Shown here: one piece after another, positions 25,528 through 39,328 of the stretch
Layout of the letters: the number at the start of each line of letters is the position of its first letter
How positions within the stretch are numbered: the first letter of the stretch is position 1
Assembly: GCF_000002995.4 (NCBI RefSeq)
Contig: NW_025062478.1
Location: 1,798,001-1,862,000 of the forward strand
Source of the DNA: Brugia malayi
Taxonomy: Eukaryota; Nematoda; Chromadorea; Rhabditida; Onchocercidae
Length of the DNA stretch: 64,000 bases
Direction of reading: 5' to 3'
Translations under genes and position numbers: made by a program
Notes under the pieces: model-generated
The model's input: the letters and a program-made list of their open reading frames with translations, nothing else
Told to the model about the DNA's origin: nothing
The model's database searches: none

Positions 25528-28500
25528 TCACCTAATGCCTAACTTTCTCAAACATCGCTCAAGTCCTCCTTCTTCATATTCCTGTTTCGAAATCCAGAAA
25601 TCCTGAAATAATACAATAATTAAAATAAAAACATGTAATTTGGCTCGTTGTGAAATAAACAATCACAATAACATTATCCGACCCTTATACAACAATATCG
25701 TAGAAGTGAAAGCAAAAAATAGACATATGCAAATAAAAATAATTATTTACTGTGTCTCGATCCCTCATGATGTTCGCTAATACAGCACCACCAAGAAATA
25801 CCATATGTTGCCTCCTTGGAGGTGCTTCAATTCGAATTTTGAACTTCTGGAATAAAATAAATCTTACATAATTGCTAGCAACCCAACTATGAGTATATGA
25901 GTAGATGTCAAATAAGATCTTAGTGATAATTACATCAAGACGTTACAGCAAAATTCAGTCTGGTAACTCATGACCGAAAAGGGTGTTTTAGTTAACAGAC
26001 CTGAAACGCCTCAGTATTCCCTCGCAGAACTCGATCGAGATAAAGCTGTTTCAACTCACGTTCCAAACGGCTCTGAAGACCAGGATACATGGTGGTACCA
26101 CCAGATAGCACAATATGCTTATAAAATTCAAGTCGAGTATCTAAAAAAAGAAAAAAAAAATAAGGGTTCTATAACAAAATTTAAAGTCATTGACACCTCA
26201 CTGTGAGTAATCTATTACATATTTGATCGAATAATTTGAGCAAAGCTCTAAAAATAAAAAGAACAGCTACATTTAAAGCGCCTATTATCTTTTTCTAAAG
26301 TCAAAGTTTTCGCTGCACAGGTATGCTAAAACATAAGACTCTTTGTTTCAAACAAAGTTATTATCCATCAAGAGCAAATAATATTGCTGACAATCAAGTA
26401 CATTATTTAATACTAACATTAAGTTTTGATACTGATAATGATTTTGCGGTTACGGAAGAGTAATAAAAATACAAGTTACTTACCGATGTCAGCAGATTGT
26501 ATAACTCCAAACAGTAACTCACTAAGACCAGATCTTTCAACATTAATCAAATGTGGTTGAAATAAAACTTCAGGTGCTTCGAATCTTTCGCCCCCAACAC
26601 GAATCACGCGACCATCCGGTAACTAAATTAATCTGCACTTTACAATCAAATTTAACAGAACAATAAACTATCATTAGAATTACTAATAAAATATCAAACA
26701 ACCTATTAATGCTGAAATTCCGATAATGCTATTTTGAACATAAATACTGAAGAAAATGCTAAACAAATTACCTATACTGCTCAATTCCAGATTGAAGAAT
26801 TTTTTAAAAATGTTACTAAATGGATAGTTGGAGTAATGAATGGAGTAAAAGCCGACCGACACAGCAAGGAGAAGAGAATGGTCATTGTACAAGCCATTAT
26901 CTTTAAGAATACTAACAGTATATGATTCCGTGAGAACTGTCGTCTCAAGAGCTAGACGTTGTTCTTTCTCCACGTCATAAGCTACGTAACATAATTTTTC
27001 TTTCAATAATCGAACAGTTTCGAAATCTGCTGTATGATTGAAAGCATAACCTCGCAGTAGCAAGAGCTAAAAATGCGTCAAGTAAGGATTGTGAAAGCAT
27101 ACTTAAAAATAGGTTACTTTATCAAAATTTCTTAAATTCCAGTATGACAGCTCATTATCTTTCATGTTCGTGAGAACAAATCATAGAAAAGTAAACAATA
27201 CTTGCATTTATTCACCATAAACGTTATAACATATATCTCTACTTTACTTCCAAAATTATTATAACTTTAGTAAAAAACAAAAGTAAAATAAACTGATGGT
27301 TTAGAAATCTATCCACATACTTTAATTAAATAACGAGTGATGTCACGCCCAGCAATATCTAAACGGCGTGTCAAATGATTCAAAGCGTATCCTTCGTACA
27401 CCGGACAAATGTGTGTTACACCTTCACCACTATCAACAACAACACCCGTAAGTAATCCTTGATGATAAAGTGTCAATACTGCCTGAATTTTTATCCAAAA
27501 AATTAAGAAGTGGAAGATAATTTGCAAAGAAATACAGCAGAAAATGAAGTAGAGATACAAAACACCAAATTTTTATAATCTGAACAATTAGTAGTCATTT
27601 GAAATGAGTATAAAGAAAAAAAAAATTTAACAAGAGGGTTCAATTCGGATTTGTACTGCAACACAAAAGTAAGGAATACAGGTAAAATGAATGGTTCAAT
27701 ATAAAAATTCCTTCTAGATTTAACTGAGGAGTGTGGACTGTATTAAATCAACTAAAAGAAACTGCAACATCAGTGGTTCGGGTAATAGAATACTATGACA
27801 ATAAGTGTTCGTTGAATACTGTTTTATCTTCAATAAAAAATTAAATTTTCAGCAAATCTAGAAAACTTACTTGTACAGCCACGTAGAGAGAATTGAAACC
27901 GTACTGCTCAAACATAACTTGGAAAAGTTTCTCACGATTACCACTTGGATTCAACGGTGGCTCAGTAAGTAATAATTTGCAGTCCTGGAATTAAATAAAT
28001 TACAACAAAAAATTTAAATAATATATCGTGATCTGCCACTAGATTTTATCAAAGTTATACGATGTTATATAAATGCCTGCCTAGTAAATTAGTTAATCTT
28101 GGTTGGGTTCTCACAACAGCGTTATAAAAGATCAAAGAGAAGGAAAACAAGAACCCACTTTCGGATCAATATCCATCTTTTCTGGACCAAATGTATAGTC
28201 CCATACATGACCCATGTCATCCCAATTTCTAACTATTCCATTTTCCATTGGATAACTGCATTCTAACATCTGCCTTAACTGAGTACATTCTTCACCAATC
28301 ATAAGATCCTGAAAATCATCAATACTACCCATTTTTCACCTAACAAAAGGAATTATCCAAATCAGAAAAAAAAAGTCAGAAATGACGAAATGGTTTACCT
28401 TAATTTCTATACTACCAACTTTTTGCGATGACCGTACCAATGGACGTCCTACCACTGATGGAAATATATGGGCAGGAAAATTGGTTCCAGCGTAACCACA

Positions 28501-28721
28501 TTTTACAAACTGAAAAACTTATATTTATTTAAGTACTTTGAAAATTTAATGCTGCCAAATTTAATTTTAGATTAAAAACTAAATTAAATAAAAGAGCAGC
28601 CGAACTTTGAAAAACAATAGACTTGCTTTCCAATGTCAACTTTTTTTTTTATTATTTTAAATGAAAAGATTACTCCAGTGCCGTTGTCAACGACGATAAG
28701 CTTTCGACCTTGTGAATCCAT
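25528..28721 (-). CDS. arx-2: Actin-related protein 2 (Arp2)
   Basis: Ten exons on the minus strand: 28721-28674, 28509-28399, 28308-28159, 27984-27871, 27482-27321, 27066-26917, 26622-26484, 26140-26001, 25846-25751, 25602-25528. They give exactly 394 aa, the size of human ARP2. Actin-fold nucleotide loops are visible: VVDNGTG near the N-terminus, [11 protein letters not shown] at about 155-165 and [10 protein letters not shown] in the C-half. Arp2-specific stretches include [38 protein letters not shown] and [20 protein letters not shown]. As a subunit of the Arp2/3 complex it templates branched actin filaments at membranes. TTTTGCTAG just upstream of the start codon could be a cis- or trans-splice acceptor. 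The gene lies upstream of IDE on the same strand. Confidence 0.97.
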
Positions 28722-29740
28722 AACGATACTTAGAAGCTAGCAAAATACACTCTAATAATTAATTATTTGCCCTGCTTCTTGCCAATCTTACAGGTTATAC
28801 CTGCAATAGATAAAACTAGTCAAGAAAGATTTAACCACAATGTAAAACTGATGCTTGAATACATGTCAGGTTATAATTACCAACCGTTTTCTACCAAAAA
28901 TTAAAACTATTATTCCGGAAAAAAAAGGTCAGGATATTAAGCTTCACAATAATTGGAAAAAAAAAAAACTAAAAGAAAATGTATAAGCGAAATATCAAAC
29001 TTACAAAATGTGACGATGAGATTTAAAGCAATGATCATAGTAACTAATGGAAAGAAAAAGAATACGCAAGAAAAGTGAAATTGATTTGACAGGAATTACA
29101 ACAATGTTAGGAAAAAACTTTTTTTTTTTCAATTTGTACTATATAATTTGTGAAACTAACAACTACACCTGTAAAAGTATTTTATAACTGAATAAAAGAG
29201 TTTAAATCATAACTATTTCAATTATGACACATAAGAGTACATATTAAAAAAATCGTCGTATAATAAAATTAATTAAGTTTTCTATATATAAAAATTTAAT
29301 GAATTCTATGTAACGTAACTTATTTATAGCTGAACTAATCAATCACCAAAATTAATACGTTAACCATATATGCAAATATAAAGTGTCAATTTTATGACTC
29401 ATTAAATGACTCACTAAATCACAAATTACGGTACACAAGTTAGCGTTTCGAGAATACCGTTACATAAGTCAACACTAAATATTGAAAAGAATGTATTTAA
29501 ACGAATATGATTAACATTTTTGTATACCTGGTTAAAAATCGTTTAATTGACGATAATAACTAGTTGATTCGTAGATTTTAATTATTTGATCAATTGAACA
29601 AATTTTTTTTGATGTATTAGATATAATTAAAATTGAAAACATTAAGTATTAGGCTAATTTATTAATCTGTTAAATTGATCATTCTACCATTCTCTTATTA
29701 AAAGCTTATTAATGTTGAAAAAACGATTTTCGTTAATTTG

Positions 29741-29774
<34 letters not shown>

Positions 29775-30168
29775 GTTGCAATTATTATTTCGTATAATCG
29801 ATTTATTAAAAAAAAAAATTTTCTTTTTTAGATTTTGATGATAGATTAATTAATGATAAACTTTCGCTATTTTGTAATTCTTCACCATGAATGATTCTAA
29901 AAGTGGAAGAAAAGCTGTTTTATGAATTATATCATTCATATAATTTGTTATAAATTTCTTTTCTTCCTTTTTCCACTTTTATTTTTTCACTTTTCTTTTT
30001 TTTTTTTTTTTTTTTTTTGTAAATGAATTATCGAATTATTGATGCATCATAATATGAAAAAATAATGCAGTAGTAATATATTCGTTATTTTTCATTCATG
30101 ATACGATAGTGCTACATTATACGGTATTTCATTCATTATACGATATGTCATAAGCAGTTCATTATACG

Positions 30169-30210
30169 TATTCCAGTTATTATACATGGTACTGTGTAAT
30201 AACTGGAATA
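30169..30210. repeat. Perfect 14-bp inverted repeat with 14-nt loop
   Basis: The arms TATTCCAGTTATTA (30169-30182) and TAATAACTGGAATA (30197-30210) are exact reverse complements. They sit beside several CATTATACGATA-like words. Possible cruciform or MITE remnant. Confidence 0.85.
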
Positions 30211-30254
30211 TGTACCATATTTCATTATGCGATAGCACTTTACAACATTTCATT

Positions 30255-30390
30255 CATTACAGTGTCGGTTCACTACAGTAATACTTTATTACAGTAGTAT
30301 TTTTATCGCAGTAGTGCTTTATTGCAGTAATACTTCATTACAGTAACACTTCATCACTGTAGTACTTTATTACAGTAGTATTTCATTCGT
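30255..30390. repeat. Degenerate about 17-bp tandem array
   Basis: The word TACAGTAGTACTTTAT and variants recur about eight times in a row. Some units are T/C variants (GCAGTAGTGC). No coding potential. Confidence 0.75.
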
Positions 30391-30465
30391 TATGCGATAG
30401 TTTTTGACTATGCAATATTTTATTTATCAATGATATTATACAATATTCCACTGCAGTAAGTGATA

Positions 30466-30660
30466 GGAATTAGTCGATTAAATGTTAGTAATTAGTTCAT
30501 CAATTAAGTAATGTGAGTATTTGGTTCATTAAGTGATAGTAATTGGTTCATTAAGTGATAGTAATTGGTTCATCAATTAAGTAATGTGAGTATTTGGTTC
30601 ATTAAGTGATAGTAATTGGTTCATTAAGTGATAGTAATTGGTTCATTAAATGATAATAAT
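30466..30660. repeat. 22-bp tandem array with higher-order unit
   Basis: The unit GATAGTAATTGGTTCATTAAGT repeats, with a variant carrying AATGTGAGTATTTGG inserted twice, so that a longer compound unit is itself duplicated. This is minisatellite organisation. Confidence 0.85.
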
Positions 30661-32458
30661 TGGTTATACGATGCTTTATTATATTGCTTGGTGCATTTGT
30701 TTGATTAGAGAATGAATAGATGAAAAATAGATGGAATTTAATGATCATGCAATAGTAGTATTTCAATCGTTTTATTCATGTTAAAATGGTATAAATTTAA
30801 CATAAATTTACACCGTTATGATATAAGTTTATTTTTTATATTTATAAAAAAATTATGGTATGAAATATTTGTGGTTCATTTATACAATATTATTATAAAT
30901 ATTATAAAGCACTTGTGGTATATTGTAAAACATTTATAAATTTGATTTTAAAGTAGTAACTTTACTATATTGCTTATTGTTTTAAGTAGGAAAAACTACT
31001 GTTTGTAAGATATGAAGATATGGATTAAGTTTGAACTAAGTACTTCTAAGTTTCCAATGTACAAAATTTGATTCTAATAGCAGTTTTTAGCTTCTTTTTT
31101 TTTTTTCTATACCAGTTATATTATTATACTGGGGAGTTTTATTTCCAAAAATTAATAGTGTTGGCATGCTTTGATGAAAATTCATTATCTTTAATTTTCA
31201 CAATAAATGAGAGTGTGAATTAAATGAATCATAAAACTGCTTTTTACTTTTTGATGTATACGGTTAAAATAAAATAATCTAAAAATTTTGATTTGACAAG
31301 AAAAAAAGGCTTCTCACAAATTTACTCATTTAACAGTGTAAACAATTTTCTTTATTTTAAGTAATTTGATCTGCAAAATCTGAACATTTCCGCATTTTGT
31401 AAGTACTCTTTTAAGTAAGTGACGAAGTCCTAAAATTTTCAATTTCTGATAACTGAATTTCAGTCAATAAAATTGTATACGCAATATGTAACATGTAAAA
31501 TACCGATGCGACAACAATAATTGCAATAACAACTATTCTCATCTCAAATTTTAAAACTATTTTACAACAAATGATCGATTTAATGATGGTTTTGTTTCAT
31601 ATATCATGTTTATTAATCAAAATATTAAAATTTAAAGTCACTTGTATGAAACTATTGTTAAAAAAAAAGAAATTGCAACGTTCAACAATATTGATAAATT
31701 TTTTTTCGTCCTTTAAGCATTATTCATCTTGTTTAGTTTGCTACTGGAAACTTTTGATTTATTATATTGATGTAAGTGAGACAAAATGAATTGATTCAAA
31801 ACTATGATAAACAAATAAAAATCAAACAGAGGAAAGAAAGCGGGTTTAAGGGACAGAGAGAAACAGAGGGAGATGGTGAAAAAAAAAAATTTTAAGTAGA
31901 TTTCAGCATTATTTCAACATTTAAATAAAATAGAACAAGTGGAAAATATTGGAGGGAAAAAAAATTTTTTTCTTTCTTTTTTCCAGCTGAATTTTGTCTT
32001 ATATTTCATACATTGCATGAAAGTGATAAAACGAAAATTGTTGAATGGCATAGGATTGTAAAAAATGAAATTTATTAATTGTTTATTTGTTTTTATTTAT
32101 TTATTTATCTATTTTTTTGACTTCTTGCATTTTAAATGGAAACGAAATTATTATTGTGAAAATATAATAAATGAAAAATTTCATAAAATATAATTTTTTT
32201 TTTTATTGTAGAGAAAAAAGAATGATGCAAGCTTTTCATTTATTTTTTCTTTTTCTTCATTTCTTTAATTCATCAGATATTTTTACGCATACATATGATT
32301 GACATTTTACATAAAAAATTTAATTTTTTGTGGAGATTTTCTTACAATGTTAATTTTAAACGTAATTTTAGTTATTTTCTCCCTTTTCGATATATTATTT
32401 AGCTTTTGTTGTGTAATTTTGTGAGAGAAAAAAATTCAGTAAACTTTTAATTAGTTTT

Positions 32459-32515
32459 TTTTTTTTTTCCATTGCAAACAAATTTTTTTTTTTTTTCCAT
32501 TGCAAACTTTTTTTT
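32459..32515. repeat. Small tandem duplication (T-run plus CCATTGCAAAC)
   Basis: A T run followed by CCATTGCAAAC occurs twice in succession with a period of about 30 bp. Probably replication slippage. Confidence 0.7.
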
Positions 32516-35500
32516 TCTCAGCATTAAATATTTTATTAATTTGACTAGTAATATCAAATTGATAATTCAAAATATTTGCTATTTGAACATAAACTTTTAA
32601 TTACAAATCTGACATATATTTGGAAATAAGCTTTTAATTATAAGCCTAATGTACACACTGGTAACCTTAAATTAGTAATACTGAAATTACTACTATAATG
32701 TGATATAGGACAGAGTTAATTTCATGATATATTTGAGGAAGGAAATATAATTAAAAGCTTAATATACATATTATATACTTTACAAATGTTAAATGATGAA
32801 AAAAAAAAACATTCCATACGGTAGTTTAAATATTATCAGATACTTAGGTTTCTACATGTTCCTTATTATAATAAAATAAAGAGTTAGGTAATGAGAAGAA
32901 GAATGAAAAAATTTTTTTATATAATTTTATTATATTCTAAAATACCTTATCTAAGTAATGATTTCGCATATCAATAAATATGCAATTCATTTTTTAAATT
33001 TTATGAATTAATACAGTCTTATTTCTGAGTTTTACGTAATAATACGATTTTATTTTTTGAATCCAGCGTAATGATATAATCTTACTTTTGATTTCAACAT
33101 GGTAATGCAACATTTTTTTAAATCCTATATAATAAGACGATTTAATTTTAGAATGCTGAATAAAATTTTATTAAAATTTATTTTTACGTAATATAATAGT
33201 TTCTACATAATCTTAATATGATCTTATTTTTGAACCAACGTGATCATATAGTCATATTTTTGAATTATATGTATTTTTGAACCACTGTCTTTCTTTTTCA
33301 TTTTTTTTTTTCTTTTTGAATCTCTTGTAAAAATTTAATGTGCTATAATTAAGAAAGAAGAAACTATTATTTATGATATTACATTTGATTTTGAAAAAAA
33401 TTATATTTTTCTAGATTTACCGAAACTTCAGAAAAATATCTGCAAGCAAAATTAGCCTTAGTTATCATTGATAAGTAAAAAAATAATCATTAATAATTTT
33501 TTTGTTTACCTTGATCTCGCTAAAAAATAATTTTTCCTCTCTAAAAGTCATATAAATATTGAATTTATTATTATTATTTTATTTTTATTTACTTATTTTT
33601 TTGTTGCAAAACTTAACAATTAATTGCTTTGATCAAATGCTGAAAAACAACTATAATAAAACAAAAAAAAAAACTATTAAAATAACTATTAAAAAAATCT
33701 ATTAAAAAAAACTATTAAATAGTTGAATCTTTTATTAGTTTAATCAACGCACATATTTTGGTATTTAGACATATTAACGTTCCTTTGTTTTTCTTACCTT
33801 TTTCTTTTTTTTTTTTATGCGAGTTTAATGTGAGTTAAGTGCTCTAATTAAAAGTTCAATTTAATATCTGAAATAGTAATAATTTGTGATCAAAAACATA
33901 ATTAAATTGTTTGAATATGTACTTAGCTGTCTTAGCAAGTAAAAAAGAAATTTAATTAATCAACCATTTGTTTCTTGTTCCATCTTTAAACTTTTAAATA
34001 TTTGCGCATTGAGTCTGTTGATTAATACCTTTCATTTTTTTTTAAGCAAATCAAAAAAAAGAACGAAAATGAAGCTTAGTTCACTTAAATATTGATAATA
34101 TGATTAGGTAAATGGTACGAGAGAGTACGATTATTTTGTTAAGATGGAATTAACAGGTGGTTAGTTTAAAACAAAAAAAAAAAAAAAAAAAAAAAAAAGC
34201 AAACGAAATTTGTCATAAAAAAAATTTTCAAATTTTGTTTCTTAGTTTTTTTTTTTTTCTTTTAATTTATCGTTTACTTCTTGAAAAATTGAAGAAAAAA
34301 AAAAGTTCGTTTTCTTTCTTTATCGAAACATTATTACTTTACAATTACGTCAATCGTTATTTGATCGTCCCATAATTCATTTTCTTCTCTTTCTTTTGGT
34401 GTGAAAAAACAATTTCTTTTTGAAACAAAAAAAAGAAAAAAGTGAAACTGAACTTTACTGCTTTTGCAATATTTAAGCAGAACAAATGAGATGCATATGT
34501 ATATATGTGTACTTTCTCCTTTTTTTTTTTTTTATTTTTTACTTTAGTTATCTGAAAATTGTAAATACATGTCAAATCACTACTTATCAGTAAATTTATC
34601 GATAATTCCTGATGAATTGGTTAATTTTTTAGCTTGTTAAAGTGAATATGTTGCTTTATTTTAGTTGTAAATTTTCGAATATTTGTAATCGTCAGAGATT
34701 AGACCATTCGAAAAACTTTTTATTTATTTCATAAGTTTGACATTTAAATATTTGTTATTCACCTGACATTTTAATTCATTTGCTTGTTGTTTTAATTTAA
34801 AAAGAATGAATTCAAAGAATTGAGTAAATGAATTAGGAAAATATTTTGTAGTTTATGTTCGAGAATAATCATTTATTTTTTATGAGAAATAAAAGAAAAG
34901 TATTCATAAACACTAGTGCTAATAATAATAAAAATACTCATTACCTACCTATTTTTTATTTATAATAAAGGCAAGCAACAAGTAATGTGGAATTTCTTAA
35001 TTATATGTCATGTAATTAATAATAAGTAAGCCATCTCTTATTGTTGTAATAAATGAACTGACAATGATTAATTCAATTTTTTGATTATTTATTGTTTACA
35101 ATAAATAATCAAAAAACAGTAGTTATTAAAAGTCAATAAAAAACAGCAGCAAGGAAAGTAAAACTTTAATAAATTATTATTGTTAATAAATCGAATTTTG
35201 ATTTATTATGTTACAGTTAGAAATCGGATAGTATCATTAAATTAAAATTAAAAAATTTTTTGGTGACCTGTGGTATAATTAACAGCAATGAAATTAGTAA
35301 AATTACTTATTTATTACTTAGTCATTACTTGTTATTTATAATAAATGAACAAACGATAAAATTTTGATAATTATTGATAATGAATTAAGTTTTAATTAAT
35401 TATGTCACAATTAAAAATGGAATTTATTAAAAAAAAAGGTGGTATTATTAAATTAAAATTTGAAAGGCTAAAATGATAGTAATTTGATGCTAGATAGTTC

Positions 35501-36310
35501 AATGCTTTTCAAATTTACAACAATATTTTGAGCTATATTTTTAAACGCTTCATCACAAGTACAGCAAATAGAAGTGAGCAATAGCTCTTTAAATTTATTT
35601 TAAACTTTTTCAATTTAAAAATTTTAATCTATTTAATCAAAACATACTTTCTTTTACATTCCCTTTTGCTTTAATGTGTTATTTTATTTTATCATCCATT
35701 TTAACTTATTAAATATTACTTATAATTTAAACTTTAAAATTAATTTCTACCAAAAAAAAAGAAAGAAAGGTTAGAATGACTTACAAAAAGACGATGCATT
35801 TTTGCCTGGTAATTAATAAATGATAAACATTGTAAATATGTAAACAATAGAAATGAATAAACATTATGAATATAATAAACACAAAATATATATGATAAAA
35901 AAAAATAAATAATGTTTACAAATAAATTCGCATGGATGTAATTTTATGGATCTTTAAAAATGATTTATCAAATAAATACTTTAATAAATAATGAAATGGA
36001 ATGTAATCAATTCTTTTCTATAAATATATATATTAAAATATTATTTATTAATTAATGAAGAAAGTGAATATGTGCATTTTTTCGTTCGTTGTATTCCGAA
36101 ACATTAAAACGTTTTTATATTTTGAAAATGAATTATTGATTTTTTTTCTTTTTTTTTTTGTTCTTTTTTTCAAGCATAATTGATCGTTTTGAAGGTTATA
36201 AATGAATTTTCAGCAAATAACCAATAAGCAATTTTACGAAATTCTTTTTTCTGAATTATCGATTAATTAAAATTTCATAAATTTTTAGAACTTTTTAGCC
36301 TTAACAATTA

Positions 36311-39300
36311 ATGATGACAATTGAGAATGATACAATTGTTGGGCTAGATGGATTGGAAAGTAATTTTGATTCTCAAGCCTATCTTTCGGTGCATATTTTT
36401 TTAAATCTATAATTCAGGATAGTATAATTCTCCTACGAATTTGAAAAAAATAAAAACTTAAATAATTGAAATGGTAAAGTTAATTTAAGATTTGAAATGT
36501 TAAAAAAGTTTAATTGAATTAGAGGAATAAAAATATGAAATAGTTATCAAGCAACTAAACGATATGCATTCTTTTAACAAAATTTTATTATCTAATATTT
36601 TTTATAATTGAACTAATTTTTAAACTTTGAAATTCAATTAAATTTTTTAATTATTAATTTAGGATTTTTATCAACGTGTTGATGATCCAGCAATGCAAAT
36701 GATGATTATGTTGTTACCTAGTATTGCTGAGCGTATTGATTGTTATGATAATCTTTTGGATTTTGGTGCTGGACCAACCATACATGTTTCGGTTGTTTTC
36801 AGGAATAAAGTAAACAATGTAAGCATTTATATATTTATTATAATTAGTTATCAGAATACTTAAAATTTGGAAAAATCTTTTTTGTTCCTTTTTTTTTTCC
36901 TTTTTTTCATTTTTTTTTTTTTTAGTATTCTGATAAAGATTAAATGATATTAATGATTTTAATTAAATGATTATGGTAAAATTTATTTTACCAGTTTTTT
37001 AATTTGATCTTTTTTTTCACTTGCCAAAACATTTTGAAATATAACTAGTGGTTATCAAAAATTTAATTATCAATAATATTACAAAAAAAAAAATGTGAAG
37101 TTATATTTCATCTTTTACTTTCTTAAATGATATAAAGAAACAAAAAGAAATAAATGAAATTGAAATTAAAACTTTTATTTCTAAAATATCAAAAAAAAAG
37201 GATGTAAAATATCATTGAAATTACATTATTGTTGCATTTTTTCTTTTTGAAACGAAATTTGCAAATTTTTTGAAATTTAACCAATGGTTGTCAAAGTTTT
37301 AGTCAGAAACTTCCAAGTGCAATATTACAATAAGAGGTAACACTAAAACCTTTTTTTTTTTTTTACACTGTTGTTTTTTTTCTGTTTGATATTCTTTCCA
37401 GGTAAAATTTATATAAAAAATCTAAATTGTAATTTTGCTGGCGTCAAAAATTTCAACTTTGAAAACTTTTAGACACATCAAAATTTTTGCTTTTTTTAAT
37501 GTCATCATCTTTTCATTTATTTGGTATTCTTCTCAGATAGAATTTATTGAAATCTTAATTCTAAACTTGCTAGTGTCAAAAGTTTTCAGACAAAATAATA
37601 TAAATATTGTTTGAAAATTATGGCAAACGAAAAGTATTATTGCTAAAAGAAAAAAGAAAAAATTGCTTACTTACTTGAATTAGAGGAAGCAAAAAACGTA
37701 TGTCTTGCAAAGATTTATATAAGCATAAATTATTTTAAAAGTATTCATTGTCTGAAAATTTTTAAATTTAAATTTTATTCCAAGAAAATCTATCAAAAAT
37801 CATATATCATGTTACAACCAAAAACAAAAAAAAAAAAAAAAAAAAGATTTGCAATGATAGATTCATGTAGACTTTAAACTACATTTTTGACATACTTGGC
37901 TCATTTTGGACATGCGATAAACTCTATATTTGGCTTATTTAGCTTTCAGCATAAGGAAAACTGAATTTTTTTTTTTTGACATACTTGGCTCTTTTATAAA
38001 ATGTTACTTTATAGATGTTTATAAATTTCGACTAGCTATAAATTTTAGGCTAATTATATTCCAGATATATTTGGCTGATTATTTACCGCAAAATCGTAAT
38101 GAATTATCACGATGGGCAAATGGTAAAAGTGCATTTGATTGGACACCAGCACTTAAAATGATTGCTTCAGTGGAAGGTTCCGGTTGGTTGCAACTTGAAG
38201 AAATGGAACAATATACTAAGTCAAAGGTTATAATTTCAATTCTATCAATTAAATTTGAAATTTTCGAATAAAAACAAAAAAGCAATGAGGAAGAAAAATT
38301 CTTTTGATAGCAATTAGTAAAATTAATTAAGATGAAAAATGTTATTAATTGTAACGAATCATTGCATATGTGTGTGATTTTAGAACAGAATCATTGTTTT
38401 AATTTTTTTTTTTTTTTACAGATTCGTTCAATTTTTCACTGTAATTGTCATAATAAACCATCGATAAGCGCTCCGAAAATTCTCCAAAATAATTTTGATG
38501 TAAGTAAAACTGCGAAGTAATTAAGTTCCATATTCACTTCATGCTAATATTTTTGATCATAAATATTGAAATAGACGAGATATTTTGAATCATATCTATT
38601 TTATTAATTGAAAAATTTTAATTAATCAGCAGAAGTTTTAGTTTTTATTTTTAATTTTTCCTTTTGAATTAATATTTCAGATAGTTGTGACTATTCTTTG
38701 CTTGGAATATTGTTGTAGCAGTGAGATGGAATATAAGGAAGCAGTACGAAATGTTGTAGATCAAGTAAAACCTGGCGGTAAGTTTTTTTTTTTTTTTTAT
38801 TCTTTCTCCTCAGAAATTTCAATGAATGATATTTTCCTGGGAGTAATTAGTTAGCAAACTAATTAGGAGGTGAAAATTTAGGTGAAAGTTTTTAATTAAA
38901 TTTTAATCAATAAAAGAATGCATGTATTTTATACTAGAGAATTTTACATATATTTGCCAAGTAAAATTAATTGGTAAAATATATGCATTTCTATAATACT
39001 TTTTTCAATTAAATAAATTAATTACAAAGTTTCTAGCTTAAAATGAATAATTAATATTTAATTTCAATTATTTGTTAAGAAAAAGAAAAATTATTAACAA
39101 TTTTGAGATTAATTTTATGTTATCATTTTAGGTTGGTTTGTAATGGGTGGTGTATTAGAAGAAACGTGGTGTTCATTCGGTGGACGTAAATTTACGTGTT
39201 TATATCTTACCGAAAATTTATTATTTGAAGCATTACGTGAAGCTAATTTGTTAGTAGATGATGATCAGTCATGTATTTATTACTGTGCGCAAGGTATTTT

Positions 39301-39328
39301 CCTCATTTGTTGTAAGAAACAAATTTAA
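36311..39328 (+). CDS. anmt-1: NNMT/PNMT/TEMT-family S-adenosylmethionine methyltransferase
   Basis: Six exons keep frame: 36311-36388, 36663-36818, 38065-38226, 38422-38499, 38681-38777, 39132-39328 (TAA). Product 255 aa; NNMT is about 264 aa. The SAM-binding motif I, LLDFGAGPTIHVS, lies at about residues 57-69 and is followed by the acidic ADY (residue 83) and the family motif AFDWTPAL. VVDQVKPGGWFVMGG matches the post-strand-5 Gly motif. These enzymes methylate small amines (nicotinamide, phenylethanolamine, indolethylamine); the substrate here is not predictable. In C. elegans the family member anmt-1 methylates amines, so the symbol is a family-level assignment. A second ATG at 36314 could be used instead. 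AATAAA at 39529-39534 is a plausible polyadenylation signal. The 1.2-kb second intron is T-rich and contains no further exon that I can see. Confidence 0.9.

Larger units (their letters stand above)
28722..36310. other. 7.6-kb gene-poor intergenic desert
   Basis: No exon with recognisable protein similarity is seen on either strand. It contains T runs (29739-29769, 29999-30018), the tandem and inverted repeats listed at 30.1-30.7 kb, a small duplication at 32.46-32.52 kb and A runs at 34.17-34.20 kb. The promoters of Arp2 (left edge) and the methyltransferase (right edge) must lie within it. Confidence 0.6.

Noticed and set aside
30255..30660. CRISPR-like spaced repeats
   Set aside because: Units are directly tandem without unique spacers and the genome is eukaryotic.
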